This document shows, one piece after another, positions 20,681-33,700 of a stretch of DNA of 64,000 nt. The position numbers and the translations under genes are program-made. How positions within the stretch are numbered: position 1 is the stretch's first letter; each line of letters starts with the position of its first letter. Below the pieces are notes generated by a model. It was not told the DNA's origin. It saw only the letters and a list, made by a program, of their open reading frames with translations, and made no database searches. This DNA is from Odontocerum albicorne (lineage: Eukaryota; Arthropoda; Insecta; Trichoptera; Odontoceridae): NCBI GenBank assembly GCA_949825065.1, contig OX463849.1, positions 30,864,043-30,928,042 of the forward strand, given 5' to 3'.

Positions 20681-21301
20681 ATTTATTTATTTATTCAACA
20701 CTTTTATTGTAAATACAATACGGTGGGATTATTGCCAGACGGCAATCTCTTCCAATCAACCAGACAAAAGTAAATGAAGCAAGTTACATGGTCGCAAAAA
20801 ACATTCAAACGACTTTCTATTCCCACGAAATCCATGAACACATACGTGAGCATATGCCCACAAACCCCACAAAGACGGACAATCAACCGAACATTCCTTT
20901 TCATATAAAGTGAGATATCACCAATCAAAGGAAAAGGAAGGGATGGTGGAGAGGAAAGAAAAAAAATCAGGAATGAAACACGTTATATTACTGACTAGAA
21001 ATTAAAAGTTTTTCAGTCGCTTCTTAAAGCATGCCAAGGACGAAGGGAGTCTAATATTGATTTGTAACTGATTCCAGAGTCTCACTGCATGAACAGTAAA
21101 GGACGACGTAAAAAAGAAGAGCGGTGAACTGGAAAGGCCAATAAACAATCTCTGCTTGAGCGTAGCGCTAGGCCATAATCGGAAAGACGCTGAAAATTTT
21201 CGCCGAGATAAGAGGGGGCGGTGGAACAGTTAATGATATTATGCAGGGGAGACAGTATGTGAATTTGGTGTATATTTCTAACGTTCAATGCCTTCTGGTA
21301 T
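20681..21301 (-). mobile_element. CR1-like LINE, 3' portion
   Basis: A second copy of the family at 1517-2960. It has the TAAA tail at about 20681-20697, the same 3' UTR, and a decayed ORF end encoding RNIHQIHILSPLHNIINC and APSYLGENFQRLSDYGLALR. The frame is broken and about 600 bp are retained. Confidence 0.85.
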
Positions 21302-21735
21302 ATAATAAATCTTAAAATATTTTTTTTACTCTACAATTCTTACGGTATAATTTTAAAATATGGTATAAAAGAAATTAAAAATATCTTCCTATCTCGTCGT
21401 TTTATTAATATCAAAATATTTATTTTATTGAGTCATAATCTTAAATTTTATTTTTTCGTTAAGATATTTATTTCGGAAATAAAAAGTGTTTTTATTTTAT
21501 TAAAAACAAAATGTTTTTTATTTGTATACAACACAAAATATGTAGTGACGATTTAAACTATTCAGAACGATGTTATTGTAAATTGTAATTTATATTTGAC
21601 ATATGGCAACACTAGCATTGTTTTGAATTGCTAGGCGCGTTGTCTAACGTTCATTGTTTGAATTGTCATTTTGATATTTATATTTTAATACTTTGATAAA
21701 TGTCACTTTATAAATTAAGTATAATATATTAAACA
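21302..21735. promoter_or_regulatory. Upstream region of PLK4
   Basis: AT-rich non-coding sequence separates the LINE from the PLK4 start codon. The promoter and 5' UTR should lie here by position. I cannot point to a defined core element. Confidence 0.35.
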
Positions 21736-24700
21736 ATGCCGCCCGTGTCCGGAGGGTTTGGTGAGAGAATAGAGGTATTTACAACTCTATAAGACGCTTA
21801 ATTCCGTACATATTCACAATAACAATATTTATCAGAAGTGTCAAATTTTCAGGACTATCAAGTATTGGAACTTTTGGGTAAAGGCGGATTTGCCCACGTA
21901 TATCGAGCAAGATGTCTTCGTTCTGGAATATTTGTGGCTATAAAGATGATAGACAAAGCCCTAATGGCAGGGGCTGGGATGGTAGGGCGTGTAAGACAAG
22001 AGGTGGCCATTCATTCGAGACTAAAACATCCCTCTATTTTGGAGCTGTTCACTTTTTTTGAGGATGCTCATTATGTGTATCTTGTCCTAGAACTGGCTCA
22101 CAATGGAGAACTTACGAGACATTTCAGGTAACTTATATTTACTATCGTAGCACACATATTTTGCCTCTTTTACATCCATACAACTTCTACAATTTCTCTG
22201 ATTTGAAATTCCCTTCTTTTAAACTATCATTCACTTGATCCAAACACAATTCCCTTGGTCTTCCTCTTCTACTACGCCTTCCAGTCACATACTAAATATT
22301 TAATTGTTTAGTTAGTCTTTCTTCTTTCATTCATTCTAGATGCGCAAACTATCTTAGAGTACTCTTCTTGATCTTATTTAATATATCAGCCTTATGTTCA
22401 TATTCATCCCTAATCACTTCATTCCGTATTCTGTCATACATTGTCATCCCATGTATTCTTCTCAGTACACTACAGCGTTTATTCGGCCTTTCAGTCTTCC
22501 ACGTGCCTGTCTCACTTCCATACATCAAAGTTGGAACTAGAATACTTCTAGAATATCATTTTAGCAGATTTAGATACTGTTCGGTTTGAGTACAGGGGTA
22601 CCTCGGGTTACGAACTTAATTCGTTCTTTGATTCCGTTCGCGAGCCGAAATGTTCGCAAACCGAAATTCATTTTCTTGAGAATTAGGGTTAATTTAATGC
22701 AAAATATATTTTATATATACTGTATATTATATATATAAAAAGCAAAAAAAAATTGTACCAAGAACAATGAACACAACGACAAACAATGTTCACAACACGC
22801 GCACCTGAGAACAACTATTGTGTAATGCACCTTTACAACTAATTCGTGAGCTGAGGCATTGTACGCAGGTCGAGTCAAAATTCATTTGGAAATTGTGTTC
22901 GTAAGCCGATTTGTTTGTGACTAGAAGCATTCGTGACCCGAGGTTTGACTATATATGTTTAACTGCCCCATTGACTTCATTTCCTATTTATATTGGCCAT
23001 TCGATATCTCGTAGTTCTTCTGTTATTCAGATAGAAAACACTATCTGAATAACAGAATTCCTTAACTTGCTCTTATCTTTCATTGTTCACCCATGCATTG
23101 CATTTACTTTCGTTATCACCATTACTTTGGATACTATAACCATGGATTTCTATCACCATTGCTTTTGGGAATTAATTAAAAAATAAGCCAATGTATGTAC
23201 GCATTCCGTGCAAAACAGTGTTCACAAATTCATTTGACATTTGGGAGCGGTTGAGTCAACAAACTATGCCACTCTCAAAACTAACCAGAAAGCTACTTCT
23301 CTCGGAGAATTTAAGTTTAAAATTTCGAACATCTCAAATTCGAACTTGTTGGGTGCATAATGTTAATTTATCTATACTTACTCGTGGAGAGTTTCAACTT
23401 CTCTACAAAGAATTGCGGAAATATGATGAAAAGTTTTGTAGTTATTTGAGATGTAATATTTGATGAAAGTAAGTTTATTTAACATATTAATTGTTTAGGC
23501 ATGGCAGATTTTAGGAAACATTAAATAACAATAGTGAAATTTTTCAAGATTAAAATTAAATATAAGTACAAGTACTCGTACATAAATAAATATAAGTAAA
23601 AATATATATAAGTACAAATAAATATAAGTACAAGTAAAGCAACGTAGCTCTAAGCACCAAGCGAGGATCCTACATGTGTGGCCGAGGCCTAAAGGCTCTA
23701 AAAGAAATTGTTTTTTCAATAATGTACTATTGTTGATGCAGCACTTCACAATGATGTAGTACTGTTGATGCAGCACTTCACAATGATGTACTACTGTTGA
23801 TGCAGCACTTCACAATCTTTTACATTTTCCACGTAAATAAATATTGTTTTGGTTTCATTGAAAATCTTATCTTGATGAATTTTGCAGGGTTGGATCCTGC
23901 GGAATGTCAGAACAAGCAGCGGCAGACATCCTACGTCAGGTGGTAGATGGAGTGCTCTACCTTCACTCTCATCACATCCTACACAGAGATCTCTCTCTTA
24001 ACAACCTGCTCCTCACCAAAGACTTGCAAGTTGTGAGTAATTTAAAATTTCATCAGTTTTAAATATCATCAATATGAACAACCCTGTGGCCTAGTTGGTA
24101 AAACACTCGAGGCCTTCAAATTTGATGCCCGAGGGAACCTAAGAAATAAAAATTAAACTAAAAAGATCCTAGTTGGATCAGAGTTCATCTATAAGATTAA
24201 TATTACCTCTCGGTCTGCAGTAGTATGTATTAACAACCCTTAAAGTTAACTGACAGCAAGTAATTCTACACCTGAAGGCTAAATGAATAGGGCTGAAGAC
24301 AATACTGGCAACCAATTTTGTTTACCAACAACTGTGTGCAAACGTTGAGGAGTTTCATATGTTTCCCAGCAAATATTTTAAGTGTGACATCTGTGGCAGA
24401 GTATGTCTATCGGTAATAGGGCTGCTCCACGATAAGTCTCATGTCCAATGAAGAGCAACTCCATAATTCTGTTAGAATCCTTGACTTCAAAGCCCAACAA
24501 TGATAAAAATTGTAATAAAACCATTTAAGCCTTGTTTTTATAAAATTTATCTTTTAGATGCCTATCTTACAAATTCCACCGTTATTATGATAAGGATATT
24601 CAGTCTAGGCCTAACGTGAAAGGATGCAAAATGCCAGAATCCAGATGGACCCATCACCAACTCAAAGTAGCTATTAATATAAAATTAATATATTTCAAAT

Positions 24701-27700
24701 GAATTTTCATCTATTAAAGCTAAGTAATAATATGTAAAACTTCTGGTTCTGGCTTATTAACCTAGACAGTCTACAAAAGGCATGGCCAAACAGCCTGCGT
24801 ATGTAATAGTTTGGCCATGTCTGGTCTACAATATCAAACATCATCTTAGATACATCTTCGACACCAATTGGTGTTTTGATATTCCCTGGTACTTCAACAG
24901 TGTCAGCCCTTCAATTACAGCTTTAATTTGGTAATTGAAAAATTGATGTGAATATTTATGATTCCAGAAAATAGCAGACTTTGGCTTGGCCACACAGCTG
25001 GCCCAGCCTGATGAGAAGCATCTCACCATGTGTGGCACACCCAACTATATATCTCCGGAGGTAATTAATTTAAACAGCTTTTCAATAAACCTCTTAAAAT
25101 TAACTTCAGGCTGAATTTCTATTTCACACATTTTAATAATGAATTAATCAAAGGTTTCGACTTTAAACTCATGGTACTTGACTTATTTGATACAGTTCAG
25201 TTTGATCCTCAAATTTTTTATTTCTTTTATGAGCGTGACGTCATATTTATCTTGGAAATCCCTACAACTCCATTGTAGTGTTGATATCTTTTAAAAAAAT
25301 TATCACTCCAAAAACAAAGTTTATAGCAAAATGTAATGTTTGACTCTTAATTCTCTTGATGTACATTTTTCCTTCCAGGTGGCTTCCAGATCCCGCCATG
25401 GGCTCCCAGCAGACGTGTGGGGACTGGGCTGTTTGCTGTACACGCTGCTGGCCGGGAAGCCTCCCTTCGACACCAAACATGTCAAGCAAACCTTGAACAG
25501 AGTCATTCATGCTGATTATCAGGTATATCTTAAATACGTCCTATTTGTATTCTGCAAATGTTAATCTTGAAAAATGTTCAGTATATAATAATAGGATCTA
25601 GTTGACAGTTTCCATACAAACATACCATCACACCTTTTCCTTGTCAGGGTAAACAGAGAAGACAGAGTGCCAGACTTTCCTATCTTGACATATCCTTCGC
25701 TTCTTCTACATCCATTCACGTCATACAGCTCCTACGAGTTCTCTGATTTTTAACATTCTCTTTCAAAATATTCACTTGATACAACCATATTTTCCTTGGT
25801 CTTCCTCTCTACGTTGCTGGGCCTCGTAGTCGAGGATCCCCTCACCATTTCGACGTCAATTCATTTGGAAAGCGAAGCTGTACCGTGGAGTTTAATTGAG
25901 TGATCCATTGCATACCAGCAAACTTGCCAGCCACTCGCTGTATTGAATCCGATGACACACCAAAGTGAGACAATTCCTGTGTCATTCGAAGTTAGTAGCA
26001 CCTTCTACGTAGAAATCTAGTGTGTTACCGGGTGGCCCTGCACTTCTACCATACCTTCCACTTACATATATATTTGTTTTGTTAGTCTTTCTTCATTCAT
26101 TCGTTCTACATACCCAAACCATCTCAGAGTGATCTTCTTCATCTTACACAACACATCAACCTTAAGTTCACATTCATCCTTAATCACTTCATTCTGTATT
26201 TTGTTACACATTGTCACCCCATGTATTGTTCTCAGTGCAGTATTTATTCGGCTCCTTTAGTGTTTTATTACGTACTGCTTTATTTTTGTACTTCCAACTT
26301 GACATATTTCACTGTTAATCTAGGCATATAATATTTTGTTTTATAAGTCAAATAATTATTTCAGATGCCTGCTGGGTTGTCACCCGAGGCGCAGGATCTC
26401 TTGGACCGTCTCCTTCGCAAGAATCCTTCAGAGAGGATCGCCCTACAGCAGGTGGCTAGACATCCATTCTTTCTCAAGAACTCCAGGAGCAGTGCGGATG
26501 CTGTGGACAGCAGTCGAGATTCTGGATTCCATGCCACCATCAGCACTACTCACTCCACACAACACAACAGAACTAGGTAAGAAGTTTGCTTCTTTTTTTT
26601 TTAAATTCAATCTAAATCACTTCCTATTTTTTTATTTCACTTAATGTGTTTCTTGTATCATGATTTTTTTATATATTTTATGTTTTTTATCCACGTAAAC
26701 CAATGTGTATAAGTGTATAAGTGAAAGTGGAACCAAAGAGTATAAGTTCATTATAAAACCATAAACCCACAATTTTGTCAATGAGAACCACTTTACTGGT
26801 TTTTTTTTCCAGATCTGAAGAGAGAATGGGCAACTCCGCTAATGCAGATTTCATGTATCACAGGCAGAATAGACTAGAAAATCCTAACGCCAATAGACCA
26901 GCATCATTTAACATTCTCACTGGACTGAATAACGATAGTGGAATGTCCAACACTTCTAACACACACGCTCCAGAGAGGGTGACATCCCTCAACTCAGGAT
27001 ACTGTCAGAGCTACGCAGCTGGAGAACAGGTGCTTCATCAAAGAAGTAGAAGTACCGAAAGATCAAATACTGGAATCAAAATAGACAGTGGTTATGATAA
27101 ACGAGATATCGTTTCTCAAGTGCAAAATATGCATTTGAGAAATAATCCTGAAGATTCCGAGACACAGTCTGAAGAAGATTTGAAATGGGGAAATGGAATA
27201 CAGAAGACAAATACTAATGCAGAAAATAAAGAAAACATGATGGCAGGTATGTTTTCTCCTTTTAAAAAATATATTTTTGACTCCAAGATTGATAACTTTA
27301 TTGTTGACCCCTGTCCTTCAAAAATGATGGATAAGCAGTGACTGTAGGGACCAATTTTCAATCCACAGATACGACTTGATCAGCAATGTTACATTGAGTT
27401 CTGGTCCGAGGGTACCACATCACCTTAGCCCTCTCTCACTTTAATTTGACAACCTCAAGTCAATTTTTAGCACACACCTCTTGCCTCTACGAAACACTTG
27501 ACGCCACAGACTTCTATCCTTGGTCTTAATCTTCCCTTAATCTTCCCACAATTTCATTGTGTTCGACAGAAAAATTATATTGCAATCCTTGCATAATAAG
27601 TTTTCTTGCTACTTGAAAGGTTCCCGATCAATTGGTGTGCCCCCTCTGTGCGCGGCTCGCCTGTCAGAAGTGAATCACCAGACGAGGAATGCGCACCTGT

Positions 27701-30700
27701 CCATCGGGAAAGACGGCGCCGTCACCATTCACTTCATTAAGAAGCGGGGACGACTCAGAGAAGACAGGATCACTGAAGTGTGCATTATTTCCAAAGATGG
27801 AATGCAGGTATGATTAAATTCCAATAAAATTCAACAACCTCAGCTTCTAACCAAAATAAATAACTCAATGAGAGACATAGAGATCTAAAATAATGCCCAT
27901 TTACCAAGTCAATAGAAAGCCACCAATCATTCAACTAAATTAGCTTCAACCTACTTCTTCTCAATGTCATGTCAGGTCCCCCCAACGTTGAATATCACTT
28001 AAGAGTAGATATCTTTGTCCCCGGCAGCCCGATAAAGATTTCCAACTTATGGCGTCCAATCACGTATATTGCGGAGCCAGGAGATTTGCCTCCTGCCAAC
28101 ACCTCTTCGGCCTTCTATTTTGCCTTGGATGATCAGGTGCAGAAATTTGTACTTTGCTCCTCTAAGTACATGACCTAAGTAGGACACCTTTCGAATTTTA
28201 ATATTAGTCAGCAACTCTCTATCAACTTTGGCTCTTTGAAGAACCCTTGTGTTGCTGACCATATCCATCCAGGGTATCCCTAGCATTCTCTGGTGCATCC
28301 ACATTTCAAATGCTTCCAGTCGGTTCATACTACTTACTTTGAGGGTCCATGATTCCACTCCATGCGATAACACTGACCAAACGTAGCATTTGACTAACCG
28401 TTGTCGAAGTTTCAAGTTTAGATTTTCATCGCAGAATACGCTTCTCATTTTATTAAAAGTCGCACGAGATGATTCAATTCTGCACTTGACTTCGGTTTCT
28501 GGGTCGAGGTCTTCCACTAGGATACTTCAACCAACTATTTGATCAAAATATCATAAGCAGTGAGTCTGAGTGTACATAGTGAATAAATGACTAATTATCT
28601 ATCATGTGCTCTACTGGAAATGTGTTACTCGATGAGAGTGGTGTTCCATCAAAAGAGTAAGAATGGAAAACTGCCGCATATAGACCAGCTGTACACTTTG
28701 ATGATGATTATGATTTAGTCTTCGGTGCAATTTAGTGAAAGCGAATCACCTCGAGAACCATTTTCTCTCGAAATACCTATCAGGCGCAAATTGGAAGCAA
28801 TCCTCTCCTTGCATTTCTTCTAGAATAGAATTTAGCCATTGCTAGGAAGCTCAAGGAATCCAAAAGTTGAAACAAATCTCTAAAATGTTCATTTTTTAAT
28901 TATACAAACCTTCATACTATCATCATCATTGTTTTCCTATCAGCGTAGGCAGAGAGGACTGAGTGACAGACTTTCCTCTCATGACACATCTTTCGCTTCT
29001 ACAACTCATTCTTTCTCTACCATACCTTACACTCACACTTGCACTGTATATTTTTTTTGTTAGTCTTTCTTCATTCATTCGTTCTATATACCCAAGCCAT
29101 CTCAGAGTGCACTTCTTTAACTTTATACATCGGTCCTAATCACTTCATACCTTCTTATGTTATACATTGTCACCCCGTGTATTCTTTTAAATGTACTTAT
29201 TTCTACAGCATTTATTCAACTCCTTTCAGTTTTTTTTTTTCACATCTACATTTCACTCCCATACATCAAAGGTGGTAACAGATTTTGATTCTGTTCGATT
29301 CAAATAATTATGCTTTGGTGCCCCTTTGTCTTACTTTCCTATTGCTGCACGCTATTTATTATCTGATACTAAAAAAATACTACATAAATAGCAGAAAATA
29401 ATGTAAACATGTGTATAAATAAATATATAGTGCAGTTTACATGCTGGACCATCAATTTTTCCCACTTAATTTTCAAGGATAGTAAGTTATTTATGAATTC
29501 ATTAAAAAAAAAATTTAAGTCTTTTTAATATTATCTGTTTGGACTTTTCAGGTGATAATCTACTCCGTTGACAGTGGGCGTGGACATCCCTTGAACTCTC
29601 CTCTCCCAGCACACACGCCCTCCCCGCAGGAGGTGTTCTCTTACCACAACCTGCCACAGAAGCACTGGAAAAAATACCTGTACGCTGCCAGATTCGTGGA
29701 CTTGGTGAAGGCCAAGACCCCAAAGATATCGCTTTACAGCAGCCAGGCCAAGTGCCATCTCATGGAGAACGGGACTGACTTTGAGGGATGCTTTTATGAA
29801 GGTAATTTTTTTTATGTAATTCTTATGAAGTGGACACAGATTTACATAGTTAGCCTTCTGGTCTCAGGTTTGATTCCCGACTGATTCATTCCTAAACTGG
29901 TTTTACTTTCAGACCTAATTTCGTCTGAATTTATGTTTTTCTTCATGCTTAAAGGATTAAAAAATAGCACTATATCAATGAAGAAGACTGCTACAATTGA
30001 AGCTATATAGAAATTTTCTAATTAACTTTAGATATTTTTTGTCAATTCACAATTTAGTAAAAGTCCATTAATTAAAAGAATGATAATTCATATTTTTCAC
30101 CATTTTGTAGGTCCCGAAATAGACTTTTTATAATAAATTCCACTGGTTATTCGAAAAACTGCTATTTTATCATTCATAATCTTTTTTCGTCAAAAAGTAT
30201 TTATGAATTCTTATAATTCGAAATTTTCCACTCAAATCACGGATCCACATTCTAGCCGACCCTGGCAGCGGAACGACTGATTTATTATGCGCCGGCAAGC
30301 CATTAAATAGTCTATAATTTTATTACATAATAATTTGTTGCTTACGTATACCTGAAAAGATATGATGTAAAATAAGGAGGTCCAGCATTAACCTTTGAGA
30401 AGTTACGATAACTTGCAGCTTCAAAAACCCAAATGATAAAAAGGCAAATTAAGTTTTTCTGCAAAGTTTAATTTTTTTTTACAAAAAGCATGTAGAAACC
30501 AAGAGCATATATAATTTTTGTTATATACGTTTAGTATTGTTAGTGAAAAAAATATTATTACGTGTTCTCAGATAAAAATTAATTAGGTTTTTAATTATGA
30601 TTTTTTGACTATATAATTAAACAAACAAACAATAACACAGGTAGATGGAGTAAGTTGGGGTAATTAAAAGTGTTTACTATGAACTAAAAGTGTAACTATT

Positions 30701-33700
30701 TAATTTCAGGTACGAAAATAACCATAACTGCTTCTGATGGCTTGAAAATGGTTGATCAGGAGGGCAACACATTCCACAGTCTAAAAAGCTTGACCCCTTC
30801 GCTTCAACAGATGTACGAACACTTCCAAGAGGTAACTTATTACACTTAAAGATACATTCCCCATAAATTAACTTCTCGTTAAAAGTATTTATTTCCCGAT
30901 CTGAAAAACTCCTTTATTGCCTGTTGAATACATTTTTATAATGGTTTCTCGCTAAAAAAGTTAAAATTTGGTCAAATATATCAATTTATAAACTGTGCAT
31001 TACCATTATGCATACAACATAATGGTGCCGGCAGTGTAGCCTTACGCTTAGCAAGTAAGCACCTGAAGTTTGATTCCTGGCGGATTTACTTCCGGACTGG
31101 TTTTACTTGTAGACGTTTTGCATTTCAATAAATTTTTTTCTGTAGCTTATATACTGTGTATCTTAAAACAACACAAAAATAGCGCTGTATAAAACCGAAC
31201 TAAATGAAATTGTCTTGGAGCTTTGATCTCCTTGCCATTGGAACTTCAGATTTGATCTATCCAATCTATGTGTTTACTGAAGTGCAACAGTTTGCGCAAA
31301 ATACACTAAACTCAGACATAAGCATTGTCAGTCCACGAGATGTTTGTCTAAGATTTATTTTTAAACTGAGAAATTACGATCATATCACTTCATACCAGAA
31401 AGCACTGAACTATTTGAACGTGAGAAATAGACGCCAAATTCACATACTATCTCAATTATATAATGTCCTTAACTTTCTCGCCGCTCCCTCTTATCTTGTT
31501 CAAAATTTTCAGCGTCTTTCCGATCATAGACTAGCACTATGCTCAGACGAAATTGTTTATTGGCCTTCCCAGTTCACTGCTCTTCTTTTTTTACGTCGTA
31601 GTTTACTGTCCATGGGGTGAGACTCTGGAACCAGTTACAAACCAATGTTGACTCACTCAATCCTGAGCATGCTTTAAGAAGCGACTGAAAAAACTCTTAT
31701 TTCTAGTCAGTAATATAACGTGTTTCATTTCTGATTTTTCTTTCCTCTCCACCATCCTTTCCTTTTCCTTTGATTGATGATATTTCACTTTTATTTAAAT
31801 TTTTTATGTCCATAAATTACGTAAATATGAATAATCTTTTGTGACCATGTAACTTGCTTTATTTACTTTTATCTGGTTGGTTGGAAGAGATTGCCACCTG
31901 GCAATAAACCAGCCAGATTGTATTTACAATGAAGTGTTAAATAAATGGATCACAATCAAACTTGTTAAAAAAATACATTTTTAAATAACCCATCATAAAT
32001 ATTTTAACTTATTTTTAGAGAATATTGTTTTATCCTTTTTGAATATTAGAACTAGAAAAGTTTGCAATTTAGATCAATAACAAATAGCACATGTAACAAT
32101 TTTATTTTATATATTTGCAGTGCACAGCTAAACTACTGGATGTAGAGTCAGCCTTACAAGGACTCTCGGAGGAGTGCTTCCCCCTCCTCATGGGGCGCCG
32201 CCCTCAACCTCCACCTGCCCCCGGATCCTGCCCTGGGCCGCCTCAGCAACAGGTCACTCCACCCATGTCAGGATCCATCAACATCGGCTCTTTCTGTCAT
32301 GGCAGCGGAAGTGTCAATTCCAAAATGGTATGTTAATTTACCATTTTAATCCAACTTCAAATGAAGGATGGACTGAGCATCTCTCAGACTCCCTTCTGCC
32401 TGATAGGATATCCTAACTTTGGTCAATTTTGAAATGATGAACTTTTGCTCATAACACCAGTTAATCATGATGGTGAATATGTACCAGGTCTGTAAATTTG
32501 AAACCGGAATATGCTCACAGATGGCTCTAGTTGTCAATGTAGTGACTGTCAAACCGCATCATTGGCGACTTTTTCTTGTGTTTACATTTGTCAAAGACTT
32601 TTAACTCACAACAATACAAGTTTAATTCAACTAAATATGTTTTCATAGCGTTGAACATGTCTGTTTTTGTGCCTGAAAACTACGATTTGTGGACAGCATT
32701 GATTTTCTGTTACCATGAAGAAAACTGCTGCAGAATCGCGTCGAATGCTTGTCGAAGCTTACGGTGAGCATGCTGTTGTTAAATCACAGTGCTTTGAGTG
32801 GTTTAAAAAATTCAAAAGTGGCGATTTTGACGTGAGAAACGAAGAACGTGGAAGACCACGAAGAATGTTTAAAGATGAGGATGACGCTCAAACGCAACAA
32901 CAACTCGCGGATCAATTAAATGTGACACGAGAAGCCGTCTCCATACGTTTGAAAGCCATGGGAAAGATCCAGAAGCTGGGAAAATGGGTTCCACATGAAC
33001 TGAATGAAAGACAGCAGGAAAACCGAAAAACCACTTGCGAAATGCTGCTCGCCAGGTACAACAGAAAATAATTTCTCCATCGAATTGTGACTGGCGATAA
33101 AAAATGAATATATTTCGAAAATCCTAAGCGTAAAAGATCATGGGTAACTCCAAGCAAATCAGCGACCGCGACTGCAAGGCCAAATCGCTATGGATGGAAG
33201 ACAATGCTCTGTGTTTGATGGGATCAGAAGGGTGTTATCTATTATGAGCTGCTAAAACCTGGCGAAACCGTTAATACTGAACGCTACCGACAACAAATTA
33301 TGGATTTGAACCATGCATTGCGTGAAAAACTACCAGAATATCAAAAGAGACAACTCAAAGTGATTTTGCTTCATGATAATGCACCATCGCACACAGCAAA
33401 ACCGGTCAAGAAAACGATTGAGGCGTTTAGTTGGCAAATATTTTCGCATGCGGCTTACTCACCAGACTTGGCTCCATCCGATTACTACTTATTTGCATCG
33501 ATGGGATACGCACTTGCTGAGCAGCGCTTCACTTCTTACGAGAATGGCTCAATGATTGGTTTGCCTCAAAAGAGCACCAGTTTTTTTGGCGTGGCATCAA
33601 CAAATTGCCAGAGAGATGGGAAAAATGTGTAGCTAGCGATGGGCAATACTTTGAATAAAATATTTTTTACCATTTTCATACAATAAATGTGTATTTTCTT

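Noticed and set aside
27241..27341. True end of the PLK4 coding sequence at 27341
   Set aside because: A strong GTATGT donor at 27247 joins in phase to exon 8, which encodes the expected polo-box sequence. Readthrough is kept only as an isoform possibility.
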